47,815 nt of DNA from JADJEI01 sp035328465 (GCA_035328465.1 DAOLIQ010000017.1:1-47815); one strand, 5' to 3'; positions 24,875 through 33,673 are shown, counted from the first letter of the stretch. The notes: generated by a model not told the origin, from the sequence alone. Numbers and translations are program-made.

Positions 24875-25657
24875 ATGCCACAAACATTTACTTCATACCT
24901 CGATGAGTTCAAACATTTTGCAAAGCTGCTTTCAATGGAAAGTGCAAAAATTATTAAGCAATATTTCCGGACACAAATCAAAGTGGACTCCAAAGAAGAT
25001 TGCTCGCCTGTTACAATTGCCGATAAAAAAGCCGAGGAAACAATGCGTGAATTAATTTCAAAACACTATCCCGCATTTGGTATTATAGGTGAAGAGTTTG
25101 GAATTCATAATCCTGAGGCAGAATATAAATGGATCCTCGACCCAATAGACGGAACAAAAAGTTTTATCTGCGGCGCACTATCTTTTGGAACTTTGATCGC
25201 AGTAACTAAAAATGATATCCCAATTTTAGGAGTCATCAATCAACCCATTATAAATGAATTTTTAATTGGAGATAATTATTCAACTAAGCTTAATAATTCA
25301 AAAGTAAATGTTAGAAAGTGCGAAAGGCTTGACGAAGCAGTTTTATTAACTACCGATCATCTTAATGTTGCGAAGTATCAGCGAGCTGATAGATTTGAAA
25401 ATCTTATCAGGCTTGTCAAGCTTTATAGAAATTGGGGAGACTGTTACGGTTATTACTTGGTAGCCACAGGTTTCGCAGATATAATGATTGATCCGATTAT
25501 GAGCCTCTGGGATACGGCTGCCATTTTACCAATCATTAAGGGGGCTGGAGGAAAAATTACGGATTACAGTGGTAGAGAGCCGCTTAATGGCAACAGCATA
25601 ATCGCATCTGCACCGGGTATTCATTCTGAAATAATCAAAGTATTGAATGAGGATTAG
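24875..25657 (+). CDS. hisN: Histidinol-phosphatase HisN (inositol monophosphatase family)
   Basis: A 260-residue Mg-dependent phosphatase. Metal ligands are E73/E74 (GIIGEEFG), D89 and D92 (WILDPIDGTKSF) and D213 (SLWDTAAI). The stretches KSFICGALSFGTLIAV and WGDCYGYYLVATGFADIMID are closest to the HisN subgroup, which removes phosphate from histidinol phosphate, rather than to inositol monophosphatase proper. No other histidine gene lies nearby, so the subgroup call rests on motifs only. It begins about 30 bases after a TATCTTTG -7 box and ends 9 bases from the stop of the opposing membrane protein gene. Confidence 0.85.
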   Translation: MPQTFTSYLDEFKHFAKLLSMESAKIIKQYFRTQIKVDSKEDCSPVTIADKKAEETMRELISKHYPAFGIIGEEFGIHNPEAEYKWILDPIDGTKSFICGALSFGTLIAVTKNDIPILGVINQPIINEFLIGDNYSTKLNNSKVNVRKCERLDEAVLLTTDHLNVAKYQRADRFENLIRLVKLYRNWGDCYGYYLVATGFADIMIDPIMSLWDTAAILPIIKGAGGKITDYSGREPLNGNSIIASAPGIHSEIIKVLNED

Positions 25658-25666
25658 CTTTGAAAT

Positions 25667-26431
25667 TTAAAAAAGAAATAGAAGCACTATTGAAATTATT
25701 CCAGCAAGAAGAGAAATTATTTTTAACTGTTCCGTCCGAAATATTACAACCGTTGAAATAATCCAAAGCAGTAAAAATAAAATAGGTTGTAAATTAAATA
25801 AGTGAGTAATATTAGGAACGAAATGATTTATTGCCCCAATCTCATAACTTAATTTTAACGGAGTAAAGATCAGAAGACCGAAAAAGAAAAATATTGTAAT
25901 AAACGCCAGCTTTTTAATTTTATGATGTGCGTTAAAAAACTCCAACCCCGTCCTTACTGCAAGCAGTACTCCTAAAATCAGGAATAAGGAATAATAGAAA
26001 TTGAGCATTGAAGGAATTTTCCCAATTACTTTCATTTCAATAAAATTATTTGTCGGGATGGTCTTTGTCTCATCATCTTGCTTAAAATTTATTCTATAAA
26101 AAATATTTTTACCTGCTTCCTGCGGCGGTATCATTGCAGAGTAAGTGCCCTTCGAATAAGGCATATTAATTATTTGCAAGTCTTCATTAGTAGTTTTCCA
26201 TTCTAATATCCCACTTAGATTTTTGTTCTCGGTTTGAACTAAAATTTTTATCTGCTCATTTGCCAGGGTAGTTTTTTCTAATCTATATAGTAGTTCGGAA
26301 TTTCCGATCGCAATGACTCCAGTCATTGGATAATCACTACTTGTAATTTTTTGTATAAAAAATGAGAGGAATACAATTACACCCGCAGAAATCCAAAGTA
26401 TGATATTTTGTTTAACCAAATTTAAACTCAA
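25667..26431 (-). CDS. Membrane protein of unknown function
   Basis: A 254-residue protein with one N-terminal hydrophobic helix (about 9-26), a soluble domain of about 110 residues (35-145) with a beta-rich look (GILEWKTTNEDLQII, YSAMIPPQEAGKNIFYRINF), and then four hydrophobic helices (about 142-163, 173-193, 211-231 and 234-253). I recognise no family. The middle stretch may be a periplasmic sensor-like or Ig-like domain. It is on the same strand as the three-gene envelope operon but separated from it by an 87-base gap with a strong hairpin, so co-transcription is uncertain. Confidence 0.65.
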   Translation of the reverse strand: MSLNLVKQNIILWISAGVIVFLSFFIQKITSSDYPMTGVIAIGNSELLYRLEKTTLANEQIKILVQTENKNLSGILEWKTTNEDLQIINMPYSKGTYSAMIPPQEAGKNIFYRINFKQDDETKTIPTNNFIEMKVIGKIPSMLNFYYSLFLILGVLLAVRTGLEFFNAHHKIKKLAFITIFFFFGLLIFTPLKLSYEIGAINHFVPNITHLFNLQPILFLLLWIISTVVIFRTEQLKIISLLAGIISIVLLFLF

Positions 26432-26482
26432 ATTATTTTTAAATTAAAGATAAATAAATTTAGCGAGAGAGAAGGGAAAGTA

Positions 26483-26513
26483 ATCTCATCCGGATCATAC
26501 ATCCGGATGAGAT
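26483..26513. repeat. Perfect 13-bp inverted repeat
   Basis: ATCTCATCCGGAT (26483-26495) and ATCCGGATGAGAT (26501-26513) pair perfectly around a 5-base loop, just after the stop of the barrel gene. No T tract follows on the minus strand, so it is not a textbook terminator. It may protect mRNA ends or be a small palindromic element. Confidence 0.65.
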
Positions 26514-26518
26514 GTATA

Positions 26519-27667
26519 TTAAAATGAAGTGCCTACTTTAAATCTGAAATTGGCGAAGACGGAAACCGCACCAAATTTACCATCATTATCTTTGGTGAAA
26601 ATAACAGATGGACCAATAGCAAATGCACTAAAGCCCCAGCTTTCCGCAATCTTTTGAACAAGTATATCCAAGACAAATTGATTCTGCCGAACTGGACTTT
26701 TAACCATCGCATCAAACCTAAAATCGAAAGTGCTGCCTGCTAAAGATAATTCTCTGCCTGTAAGTCCTATGTGCGTTTCATTCAGGTATCTTGCCACATA
26801 AAATTTAGCCCGCGTTGAACCAAGTAAACTAACCGGATAACGAAATTCCCAGTTAAAATAATCACCTGTTATGATAAGAGATTTATATCCAAGTGTATCA
26901 CCCCGATGAAAATACTCTTTGTCGAAAGCACCAAGTTTTGTTTCGGTATTTTTATCAGATTTCATATAACTAACCTGGAAAAAATTTCCAAATGGAATAA
27001 CATAACCTATTTGAAATCCTGCTGTAGCATAAAGATTATTATGAATATTTGTTGTTCTTAAGTCTGTAAAGGCATCAACCCTGCCGAAGCCGCCGCCAAA
27101 AAATCCAAGGATGTGGAAATTTGCCTCAATGAAATTAGTCTCAAGAGGACCGGAGTAGGGGGTTCCAAGTCCCATTGAAAGTCCAATATCTTTTTTAATT
27201 GGAATGCCAACTCGCTCACCCCCGAATAATTGAATGAACGGATTTATGTATTGCAAGGTAGGAGATATTTGTGATAGTGTGGGGGGATCGAGCACTTTGC
27301 TTATCCTTATTTTTTCAATAACTCTTGAAAATACACTACCGAAGTGAATGTCCTCTTCAAGATTTATCTTAAAGGGGTAAGTAATTACCCGTGCACGTGT
27401 TTGAGCATCCAAAGCAAGAAAGGGATAAAGAGCCCCTTTTATTGAAATGGTCTGGTTGTTTGCATCACGCAAATCAGCAATGATTTCTGCCTTTGGATCA
27501 GGTGGATCAATAAACAATTCAGTCTGAATTTGAATGAAGAGACTATCGTCTAAAGGCTCCATCTGAAAGTAAACTATTGGTTCTTCTTCATCCTGAGCTT
27601 GAATTATTGGTGAAGAAAAAACAAACAGGACAGAAACTAACAAGAAAGAATAAATAAGAGAACGCAT
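26519..27667 (-). CDS. Predicted outer-membrane beta-barrel protein (third gene of the envelope operon)
   Basis: A 382-residue exported protein. The signal peptide ends near SSPIIQAQDEEEP. Residues about 30-125 form an acidic N-terminal domain (YFQMEPLDDSLFIQIQTELF). Residues about 140-382 alternate short amphipathic strands with Gly/aromatic turns (FHILGFFGGGFGRVDAF, FNWEFRYPVSLLG), and the final residue is Phe after the strand FANFRFKVGTSF, all typical of outer-membrane barrels. No named family is evident. It lies 14 bases after the GldM-like gene and is the outer-membrane member of a compact operon. Confidence 0.65.
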   Translation of the reverse strand: MRSLIYSFLLVSVLFVFSSPIIQAQDEEEPIVYFQMEPLDDSLFIQIQTELFIDPPDPKAEIIADLRDANNQTISIKGALYPFLALDAQTRARVITYPFKINLEEDIHFGSVFSRVIEKIRISKVLDPPTLSQISPTLQYINPFIQLFGGERVGIPIKKDIGLSMGLGTPYSGPLETNFIEANFHILGFFGGGFGRVDAFTDLRTTNIHNNLYATAGFQIGYVIPFGNFFQVSYMKSDKNTETKLGAFDKEYFHRGDTLGYKSLIITGDYFNWEFRYPVSLLGSTRAKFYVARYLNETHIGLTGRELSLAGSTFDFRFDAMVKSPVRQNQFVLDILVQKIAESWGFSAFAIGPSVIFTKDNDGKFGAVSVFANFRFKVGTSF

Positions 27668-27681
27668 TTTTTTATCCGTAA

Positions 27682-28632
27682 TTATTTTGAGAAATCTGTG
27701 AAATAAAATGAATCGCCAACCTGTACTCTGTCTTTTGATTTCTCATCAACTACTGTAAAAAAGAAATTAACTTTATATCTGCCGTCAGGCTCTCTTAAAT
27801 TGCCGAATTTATCTAACCAATCGTCAAATTTATTTTCGGTAGATGCTATTTTTAAGGATACATTATAAACTAAATCACCCTTTGAATTTTTTTGCGGCCC
27901 GCTAACTGAAATAGGACCGGAATTTGAGACCTTCAATTGTTCAGGTCTTTCATCAATAATAGTAACAGTAAAAACTGTTATCCTCTGCAAATCCTGAACA
28001 TAAATATCGCTGCCGTTCATCTTTGTTGTAACACGTTCGATTTTTACATCCGGTGGTCGATTGGCAACTACTTTCATTCTTTCTTCCTGACTTCCAAACT
28101 TTGCTATCAGTTCAGTTTGGTCAGTTAAATCGAATCTTTTTTCTTGCCCCGGGGGTATAACCACAATCGGGTTACTCATATTTCTCGGGTCGTAAATCTT
28201 TGTTTCAACATCACCGGTATTTTTAGCAACATTCCATGTGTGTTGAATAAAAGTTTGTTTAAGCCCGATCGGTAGTTGCGTAAGTTTTTGTTCTTCAACA
28301 GGCTTTTCTTCTTCTATTGGAGGTGGGGGAGTTTCAAGCACTTGTTCATTAAATTTTTCTACTTGTTGATTGAGAGCAACTAATTTCTGCCGTAAGGCTT
28401 CATTTTCAACAACTACATTTGGATCAATTTGTATGGAAAATTTAATATTCTGCTTTGCTAGTGAATCAAGCAATGTAACTAATGAATCTCTTATTCGCTT
28501 ATCTACTGTATCTTCTTCCAGTGCTACTCGACGCAAATCAAGATCAGCACCTTTTAGTGCAAGTACTGTAATTACAAAAATGTAAAGTACCTGGTAGATA
28601 ATGAATTTACTATCTCTGCTTTTTTTAATCAT
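27682..28632 (-). CDS. Single-pass inner-membrane stalk protein with GldM-like N-terminus
   Basis: A 316-residue protein. A single helix at about 10-28 (FIIYQVLYIFVITVLALKGAD) resembles the GldM transmembrane helix, which also has the pattern Y-x-hydrophobic-LALN/K near the membrane exit. A coiled coil (about 77-98), a Pro/Glu linker (TPPPPIEEEKPVEEQ) and beta-rich periplasmic domains (about 125-316) with two Ig-like stretches follow. GldM proper is about 500 residues, so this is short. In the type IX system GldM is the periplasmic stalk of a proton-driven motor with GldL. The neighbours, a multi-helix membrane protein and a barrel, fit such a layout. The GldM resemblance is by eye only. Confidence 0.55.
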   Translation of the reverse strand: MIKKSRDSKFIIYQVLYIFVITVLALKGADLDLRRVALEEDTVDKRIRDSLVTLLDSLAKQNIKFSIQIDPNVVVENEALRQKLVALNQQVEKFNEQVLETPPPPIEEEKPVEEQKLTQLPIGLKQTFIQHTWNVAKNTGDVETKIYDPRNMSNPIVVIPPGQEKRFDLTDQTELIAKFGSQEERMKVVANRPPDVKIERVTTKMNGSDIYVQDLQRITVFTVTIIDERPEQLKVSNSGPISVSGPQKNSKGDLVYNVSLKIASTENKFDDWLDKFGNLREPDGRYKVNFFFTVVDEKSKDRVQVGDSFYFTDFSK

Positions 28633-28646
28633 GGTTCATCTTCATT

Positions 28647-29630
28647 TTATTTTTTAACTACAATAGCTTCAAGATGCTTGAGACTTTGAACTGTCTTCTC
28701 ATCACTTAAAGAAGTTGAAGCCTGATGAATTGAAGTTGCTACTCCTTTAAGCATTTCAAGCCTTTCGGGGCTGATTGAAGGAGAATTATTAATCTTGTCA
28801 ACAAGCGAATAAACTGCTGAAAAGTTTTTCATTATAACTTCACTTAATTGAGATGACTGAACTAGCAACTCTTTGTATTTTGAAATATCCTCTATGGAAT
28901 TAGAACCGGGTTTTAAACCAGATTGTGAACTAAACTGTTTTACTAAAGCACGGGAGTTTTCTATTTGTATTCTTGAAAAATACCTGTCCTTAATATCCTG
29001 AACATGATTTACCACATTTTGAAATTTTACTCCCAATTCATCAAGAACCGGCTCAAAAAGTTTGCCGAGTGCGAGTACAATTAAAGCCTTCACTTCAAAT
29101 GGAACTGATAATCCAAGAAAGACCTCTTCGCCAAATCGAATACTAATCAATAGAATAGCTGCTCCAATAAGCGGTAAGGCTGTTGAAATACTATCTATCA
29201 CGCTTGTATAAGAATCAATAATTCTATCAATAGTTTGAGATGCGGGTGTTCTAATAATTTCCAGCTTCAGATTACTATACGCCAGATAAGAAAGAAATAA
29301 AAAGAGAGCATAAACAACTAATGGTAACCACCAAAAACTATATGGTGAAACCATATTTGGGTCTGGTGTCCAATTTGGGAAGAGTGATTGTGCCATGTTC
29401 ATGGTTATATTCCCCAAAATTGGTACGTATGAAAGGTCTAAGAAAAAAGAAACTAATAGTGCTATTACAGAGATCATAGCTGGTTTGATGATAAGTGCAA
29501 ACCTAATATGGTTTACCGCACTTTTTGTGTACTTATCAAGTTCCTCTTCAAGTCCGTTTTTCAGGAAGAAGTCATCTTGATTCGAAGAATTAAGTTCTTC
29601 GTCTTTTTGTTTTGTGTTGTCTGCCATCAC
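28647..29630 (-). CDS. Four-helix inner-membrane protein, possible motor (MotA/TolQ-like layout)
   Basis: A 327-residue protein with a charged cytoplasmic N-terminus (1-43), helices at about 44-66 and 98-119 around a short outer loop, a cytoplasmic loop, helices at about 149-166 (STALPLIGAAILLISI) and 178-197 (FEVKALIVLALGKLFEP), and a cytoplasmic helical tail of about 125 residues. The second hairpin, with a PLIG start and a small-residue fourth helix, recalls the pore helices of ExbB/TolQ/MotA proteins. The resemblance is weak and I cannot confirm homology. It lacks the two-helix form of GldL. The next two genes follow at 14-base intervals. Confidence 0.5.
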   Translation of the reverse strand: MMADNTKQKDEELNSSNQDDFFLKNGLEEELDKYTKSAVNHIRFALIIKPAMISVIALLVSFFLDLSYVPILGNITMNMAQSLFPNWTPDPNMVSPYSFWWLPLVVYALFLFLSYLAYSNLKLEIIRTPASQTIDRIIDSYTSVIDSISTALPLIGAAILLISIRFGEEVFLGLSVPFEVKALIVLALGKLFEPVLDELGVKFQNVVNHVQDIKDRYFSRIQIENSRALVKQFSSQSGLKPGSNSIEDISKYKELLVQSSQLSEVIMKNFSAVYSLVDKINNSPSISPERLEMLKGVATSIHQASTSLSDEKTVQSLKHLEAIVVKK

Positions 29631-30134
29631 TAACCTTCGGATTACTAAAAATTATTGTTAATTATATTTGCATTTACGTTAAGAAAAATTCATTTCGGAA
29701 CTTTCTTGAACAATTATAATGCCACACTTACTAACTGCTAATTGCTTTTCAGATATTTTATCAGTTAAGAATGAATTTAATAAAATTCCTTCAATTAAGC
29801 TCAATCCTATTTTGGGGAAAAATAAATCCCAAGCTCATTGATTATTCTATATTTAATTGAAAATATTCTGAAAAGGTATGTAACATCAGAAAAGTGAATT
29901 GAAAATTATGAATTTATATTATAAATTCAAACTTAACTTTTACATACCTAAATCCTGGCTTGAGGTGTAATTCGGTAAATTTGAAAGTAATAATTACATA
30001 TAGTAATGCAAGGCAGCAAATTTTTTAATGAAGAATTTTTATTTGGCTGTGTAATCTTTTTTACATTTTAGCATTTAGAATACAGTAATTTTGGCTGTAT
30101 CTTTCAAGATATTTTCTTCATATAACAAAGAATA
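29631..30134. other. 504-base divergent intergenic region with nested inverted repeats
   Basis: No gene or RNA gene is recognised. It separates the minus-strand envelope operon from the plus-strand GH13 gene and is AT-rich. AGGTATGTAA (29874-29883) and TTACATACCT (29940-29949) are a perfect 10-bp inverted pair, and between them lies GAATTTATA-T-TATAAATTC (29910-29928). A TATATTTG on the plus strand (29663-29670) and a weaker TATCTTTC (30098-30105) are possible -7 boxes; the second would suit the GH13 gene. Confidence 0.5.
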
Positions 30135-31607
30135 ATGATCCGAAACCTCAAACTATACGAAATAAATACAAGAGTGTGGCTCAAACGATTCGGCGAATCG
30201 GCAAAACTCTCATCTATTTCAGATAATGTCCTGGACGACTTTCAGTCCAAAGGTCTAAATATTATTTGGTTGATGGGAATTTGGAAAACTTGCCCAGATT
30301 TAATTGATAGATGCTGTTACGAACCAGATCTTGTTTCAGCATACAACAATGCTCTTAAAGATTGGAGCAGGAAGGATTTAATCGGCTCACCTTATTCAAT
30401 TGACTGTTATCAGCCAGAGGCGTCTGTCGCATCCGAAGAAGAATTACTAGTACTAAAAGAAAAATTAAACAAAAGAGGTATCAAACTTTTTCTTGACTTT
30501 GTACCAAATCATTTTAGTGCTGAAACAAGATTTTTAAAAACGAATCCTGAAATATTTTTGCAAGCTGATGAGGAAACTTTCATAAAAAATAACTATGGAT
30601 TTTTCAAGGATGAGGTTTCAAAAAAAATATTTGCTCACGGGCGCGACCCCTTTTTTTCACCATGGACTGATACGGTACAGGTAAACTACTTCAATCCTGC
30701 TACCCGAAAATTTATGATTGATACACTGCTGAAAGTATCTGAACTTTGCGACGGAGTCCGTTGTGATATGGCTATGCTCGTGCTTAATAATGTTTTTTAC
30801 AATACCTGGGCAGGAATTTTAAATAAGACTAATTACAACAAACCCGAAAATGAATTTTGGTCTGATGCTATTAGATCTATTAAAGTTAAAAGACCCGATT
30901 TCATTTTTCTTGCAGAAGCCTATTGGGATCTTGAATGGAATTTACAGCAAACTGGCTTCGATTATATCTACGACAAAAGATTACTCGATAGACTTTCTGT
31001 CAATGATGTTGCAGGAATCAAAGCTCATCTTACTGCCGAAAAAGATTATCAATTAAAATTAGTACGATATATTGAAAATCATGACGAGCCAAGAGCTGTG
31101 TCAAAATTTGGTGTTCAAAAATCATTGGCAGCGGCGGCCATAATTAGTACTATCCCCGGAATGAAATTTTATCACGATGGCCAATTCGAAGGGAAAAAGA
31201 TTAAACTTCCGGTTCAACTCGGTCGTGAATCAAAAGAAAAATTTAATCTTACAGTTCAAAATTTTTATACAAAAATACTTGAGATTACAAAGCACCCTAT
31301 TTTTAATGAAGGCGACTGGGAACAACTTGAGCCCATTTCTGCAGGAGGGGATAATCAATCATTTCAGAATATGTGTTCCTGGCGATGGACACTTGGCACT
31401 GAAGAAAGAATAATTGTTGTGAATTATTCAGAATCAACCTCTCAATGCAGACTCAAAATTCAAATGCGAAGTTTTGCGCCTAAAATAATTTTAATTGATT
31501 TATTAACTGAAGAGATTTATAAAAGATCACCTGAGGAAATAAAATCTATTGGTTTATTTATAGAGCTTAAAGCTTATAACATGCATATTTTCACTTCGAT
31601 TAGTTGA
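30135..31607 (+). CDS. GH13 alpha-amylase-family glycoside hydrolase
   Basis: A 490-residue (beta/alpha)8 enzyme without a signal peptide, so cytosolic. The four GH13 regions are present: LFLDFVPNH (region I, 118-126), DGVRCDMAM with nucleophile D211 (region II), FLAEAYW with acid/base E261 (region III) and ENHDEPR with D317 (region IV). It lacks long accessory domains. The start EINTRVWLKRFG is typical of an intracellular subgroup near sucrose-phosphorylase/amylase relatives; the substrate (malto-oligosaccharide, trehalose or another alpha-glucoside) is not clear. Its stop overlaps a possible TTG start of the glycosyltransferase downstream, so the genes are probably cotranscribed. Confidence 0.88.
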   Translation: MIRNLKLYEINTRVWLKRFGESAKLSSISDNVLDDFQSKGLNIIWLMGIWKTCPDLIDRCCYEPDLVSAYNNALKDWSRKDLIGSPYSIDCYQPEASVASEEELLVLKEKLNKRGIKLFLDFVPNHFSAETRFLKTNPEIFLQADEETFIKNNYGFFKDEVSKKIFAHGRDPFFSPWTDTVQVNYFNPATRKFMIDTLLKVSELCDGVRCDMAMLVLNNVFYNTWAGILNKTNYNKPENEFWSDAIRSIKVKRPDFIFLAEAYWDLEWNLQQTGFDYIYDKRLLDRLSVNDVAGIKAHLTAEKDYQLKLVRYIENHDEPRAVSKFGVQKSLAAAAIISTIPGMKFYHDGQFEGKKIKLPVQLGRESKEKFNLTVQNFYTKILEITKHPIFNEGDWEQLEPISAGGDNQSFQNMCSWRWTLGTEERIIVVNYSESTSQCRLKIQMRSFAPKIILIDLLTEEIYKRSPEEIKSIGLFIELKAYNMHIFTSIS

Positions 31608-31636
31608 ATTATTTTTTCAAACCCCTAATCAATCAA

Positions 31637-32326
31637 ATGAAAAATATATTCGTAATTATTCCTGCATATAACGAAGAAAAGTCTATCGGGCTTGTTGTTC
31701 GCGAAATACCAAAGCACATTGTAAGTGAAATTATTGTTGTCAATAATAATTCAACCGATGCGACCGATGAGCAGGCTAAACTTGCCGGGGCAAAAGTTCT
31801 TTTCGAGTCGTACCGGGGTTATGGCGCAGCTTGTTTAAAAGGAATTGAATATCTAAAAAATAAAAATTGTGATATTGTAGTTTTCATGGATGGCGACTTG
31901 AGCGATTACCCTGAAGAGTTAAACCTTTTGATTAACCCTATCCTTCAAAATAATTTTGATTTTGTAGTTGGAAGCAGAATATTAGGCAAGAGAGAGAAAG
32001 GATCTCTGCCCTTTCAATCGCGCTTCGGCTCTGTTGTTGCTGGACTTCTTATAAATCTATTCTGGAAAATCAAGTACACTGATCTTGGCCCGTTCAGAGC
32101 AATAAAGTTTGAGAAACTTCTTCAGCTTAATATGAATGACAAATGGTACGGCTGGACAGTGCAAATGCAGGTTCGTGCTGCAAAACAAAAGTTGAAGATA
32201 ATCGAAGTCCCTGTCAGTTACAGAAAACGAATTGGTAAATCAAAAGTCACAGGTACATTTAAAGGAACTATAATGGCAAGCATTATTATTCTCAAAACAA
32301 TTTTTAAAGAATTTATTATACATTAA
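31637..32326 (+). CDS. Family 2 glycosyltransferase
   Basis: A 229-residue GT-A enzyme of the dolichyl-phosphate-mannose-synthase-like type. It has the N-terminal nucleotide-sugar site (VIIPAYNEEKSIGLVV), NNNSTDATDEQA, the metal motif FMDGDLSDYP, and FVVGSRILGKREKGSLPFQS. No C-terminal membrane helices are visible. I start at the ATG at 31637; a TTG at 31604 would extend it into the GH13 stop. The next gene begins 4 bases after the stop, so the two work from one transcript. The acceptor, possibly a polyprenyl phosphate, is inferred. Confidence 0.88.
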   Translation: MKNIFVIIPAYNEEKSIGLVVREIPKHIVSEIIVVNNNSTDATDEQAKLAGAKVLFESYRGYGAACLKGIEYLKNKNCDIVVFMDGDLSDYPEELNLLINPILQNNFDFVVGSRILGKREKGSLPFQSRFGSVVAGLLINLFWKIKYTDLGPFRAIKFEKLLQLNMNDKWYGWTVQMQVRAAKQKLKIIEVPVSYRKRIGKSKVTGTFKGTIMASIIILKTIFKEFIIH

Positions 32327-32329
32327 AAT

Positions 32330-33673
32330 ATGAAGTACTCATTGATTGTGCCGTGCTTGAACGAAGCTAAATTTATTACAGAGTGTTTACGAAGCATCCG
32401 AAAAAGTTTTAACAATGACGAAATTATTATAGTTGATGGCGGAAGCACTGACCAAACTCTCGAACTTGCTTGTCATTTCAATGTTAGAATAATTAAATCA
32501 ACCAAAGGCAGGGGCATACAAATGAGTGCCGGTGCTGAAAAAGCATGTGGCGATGTTCTAATTTTTGTTCACGCAGATACTTTTATTCCTGAGAATGCTA
32601 AACAGCTAATTGAAAATGAATTTACGAGCCCGAATATCAAAATTGCAACTTTCAGATTGGGTTTTGATGCAGACCACAAAATATTAAATTTCTATTCGAT
32701 GTTTTCTAATTATGACTCAATGTTTACTAAGTTCGGCGATCAGTGCATTATAATCAGAAAAAGTTTTTATGAGGAGCTTGGTGGTTTCCCTAACTGGAGT
32801 ATTTTTGAAGACGTTCAATTATTGAGCAAAGCTAGGAAGAAATTAAAAATAAAGACACTCGACGCTGCAGTAGTTACCTCTGCCAGAAAATTTCTCCTTG
32901 GTGGAATTGCCCGTACGCAAATTCAAAATGCGTTTCTATTTTTACAGTATTTTCTTGGAATGGATCAAACTAAAATTGCACAAAGTTATTACTCAATGAA
33001 TATCAAGAAGAAAAATGCAATTATAATTTTCGCTAAGTACCCTAAACACGGAAATGTGAAAACCCGTCTTGCTAAAACACTTGGTGAGAATGTTGCAACA
33101 AAATTTTATATTAGCTGTGCCTCACACGTTTTCAAAGAATCGCTAAAATTAAGAAGGACGGTTGTACCTTTCCTTTTCTATCCGGATCAAGAAAAATCTG
33201 ATGAGTTAAAAAAATGGGCAGGCGGGAAATTTATTTATAAAATTCAGATTGGCACTGATCTCGGACAAAGAATGTCAAACGCTTTCGCCGAAGTTTTTAA
33301 AAATAATTTCGAGAAAGTATTAATTATCGGCACTGATATCCCAGATATATCATCCACTTTAATAAATCAAGCATTCTTTGAATTAGAGAAAAACGATATC
33401 GTTGTAGGACCTTCAACTGACGGTGGGTATTATTTGTTAGGGATAAAAAAATTTCACCCAGATTTATTTAATAATATTCCATGGAGCTCAGAGGAAGTGT
33501 TAAATAAAACTTTGAATATTATTAATCAGCAGGATTTAAAGTTTAGTTTACTTCCTAAGCTAATGGACATTGACACTGAAGAAGACTTAAAGATCTGGTA
33601 CTCAAAAATGAATATTAATAACCCTCATCCGGTAAAAGAATTTATCAGATTAACTATACAACAGGCAAATTAA
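32330..33673 (+). CDS. Fusion: TIGR04283-type glycosyltransferase plus TIGR04282/DUF2064 (CofC-like) domain
   Basis: A 447-residue two-domain protein. Residues 1-215 are a GT2 transferase (LIVPCLNEAKFI, VDGGSTDQT, FVHADT at 80-84, GGFPNWSIFEDVQL). Residues about 229-430 are a nucleotidyltransferase-like domain (IIIFAKYPKHGNVKTRLAKT, IIGTDIPDIS, GPSTDGGYYLLGIKK, MDIDTEEDL). Databases name both families arsenosugar-biosynthesis glycosyltransferases; they usually occur as separate neighbouring genes. No radical SAM ArsS or methyltransferase ArsM gene is in the window, so that pathway is not shown here. A DUF547 gene follows without a gap. Confidence 0.88.
   Translation: MKYSLIVPCLNEAKFITECLRSIRKSFNNDEIIIVDGGSTDQTLELACHFNVRIIKSTKGRGIQMSAGAEKACGDVLIFVHADTFIPENAKQLIENEFTSPNIKIATFRLGFDADHKILNFYSMFSNYDSMFTKFGDQCIIIRKSFYEELGGFPNWSIFEDVQLLSKARKKLKIKTLDAAVVTSARKFLLGGIARTQIQNAFLFLQYFLGMDQTKIAQSYYSMNIKKKNAIIIFAKYPKHGNVKTRLAKTLGENVATKFYISCASHVFKESLKLRRTVVPFLFYPDQEKSDELKKWAGGKFIYKIQIGTDLGQRMSNAFAEVFKNNFEKVLIIGTDIPDISSTLINQAFFELEKNDIVVGPSTDGGYYLLGIKKFHPDLFNNIPWSSEEVLNKTLNIINQQDLKFSLLPKLMDIDTEEDLKIWYSKMNINNPHPVKEFIRLTIQQAN

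Noticed and set aside
28647..29630. Calling the four-helix protein GldL or ExbB outright
   Set aside because: GldL has only two helices with characteristic charged residues, and the ExbB-like match is limited to a short hydrophobic hairpin pattern; homology cannot be shown by eye.
32330..33673. Frameshift or assembly fusion of two separate transferase genes
   Set aside because: The frame is continuous through a plausible linker (about residues 215-228), and both domains are complete, so a real fusion is more likely than an error.
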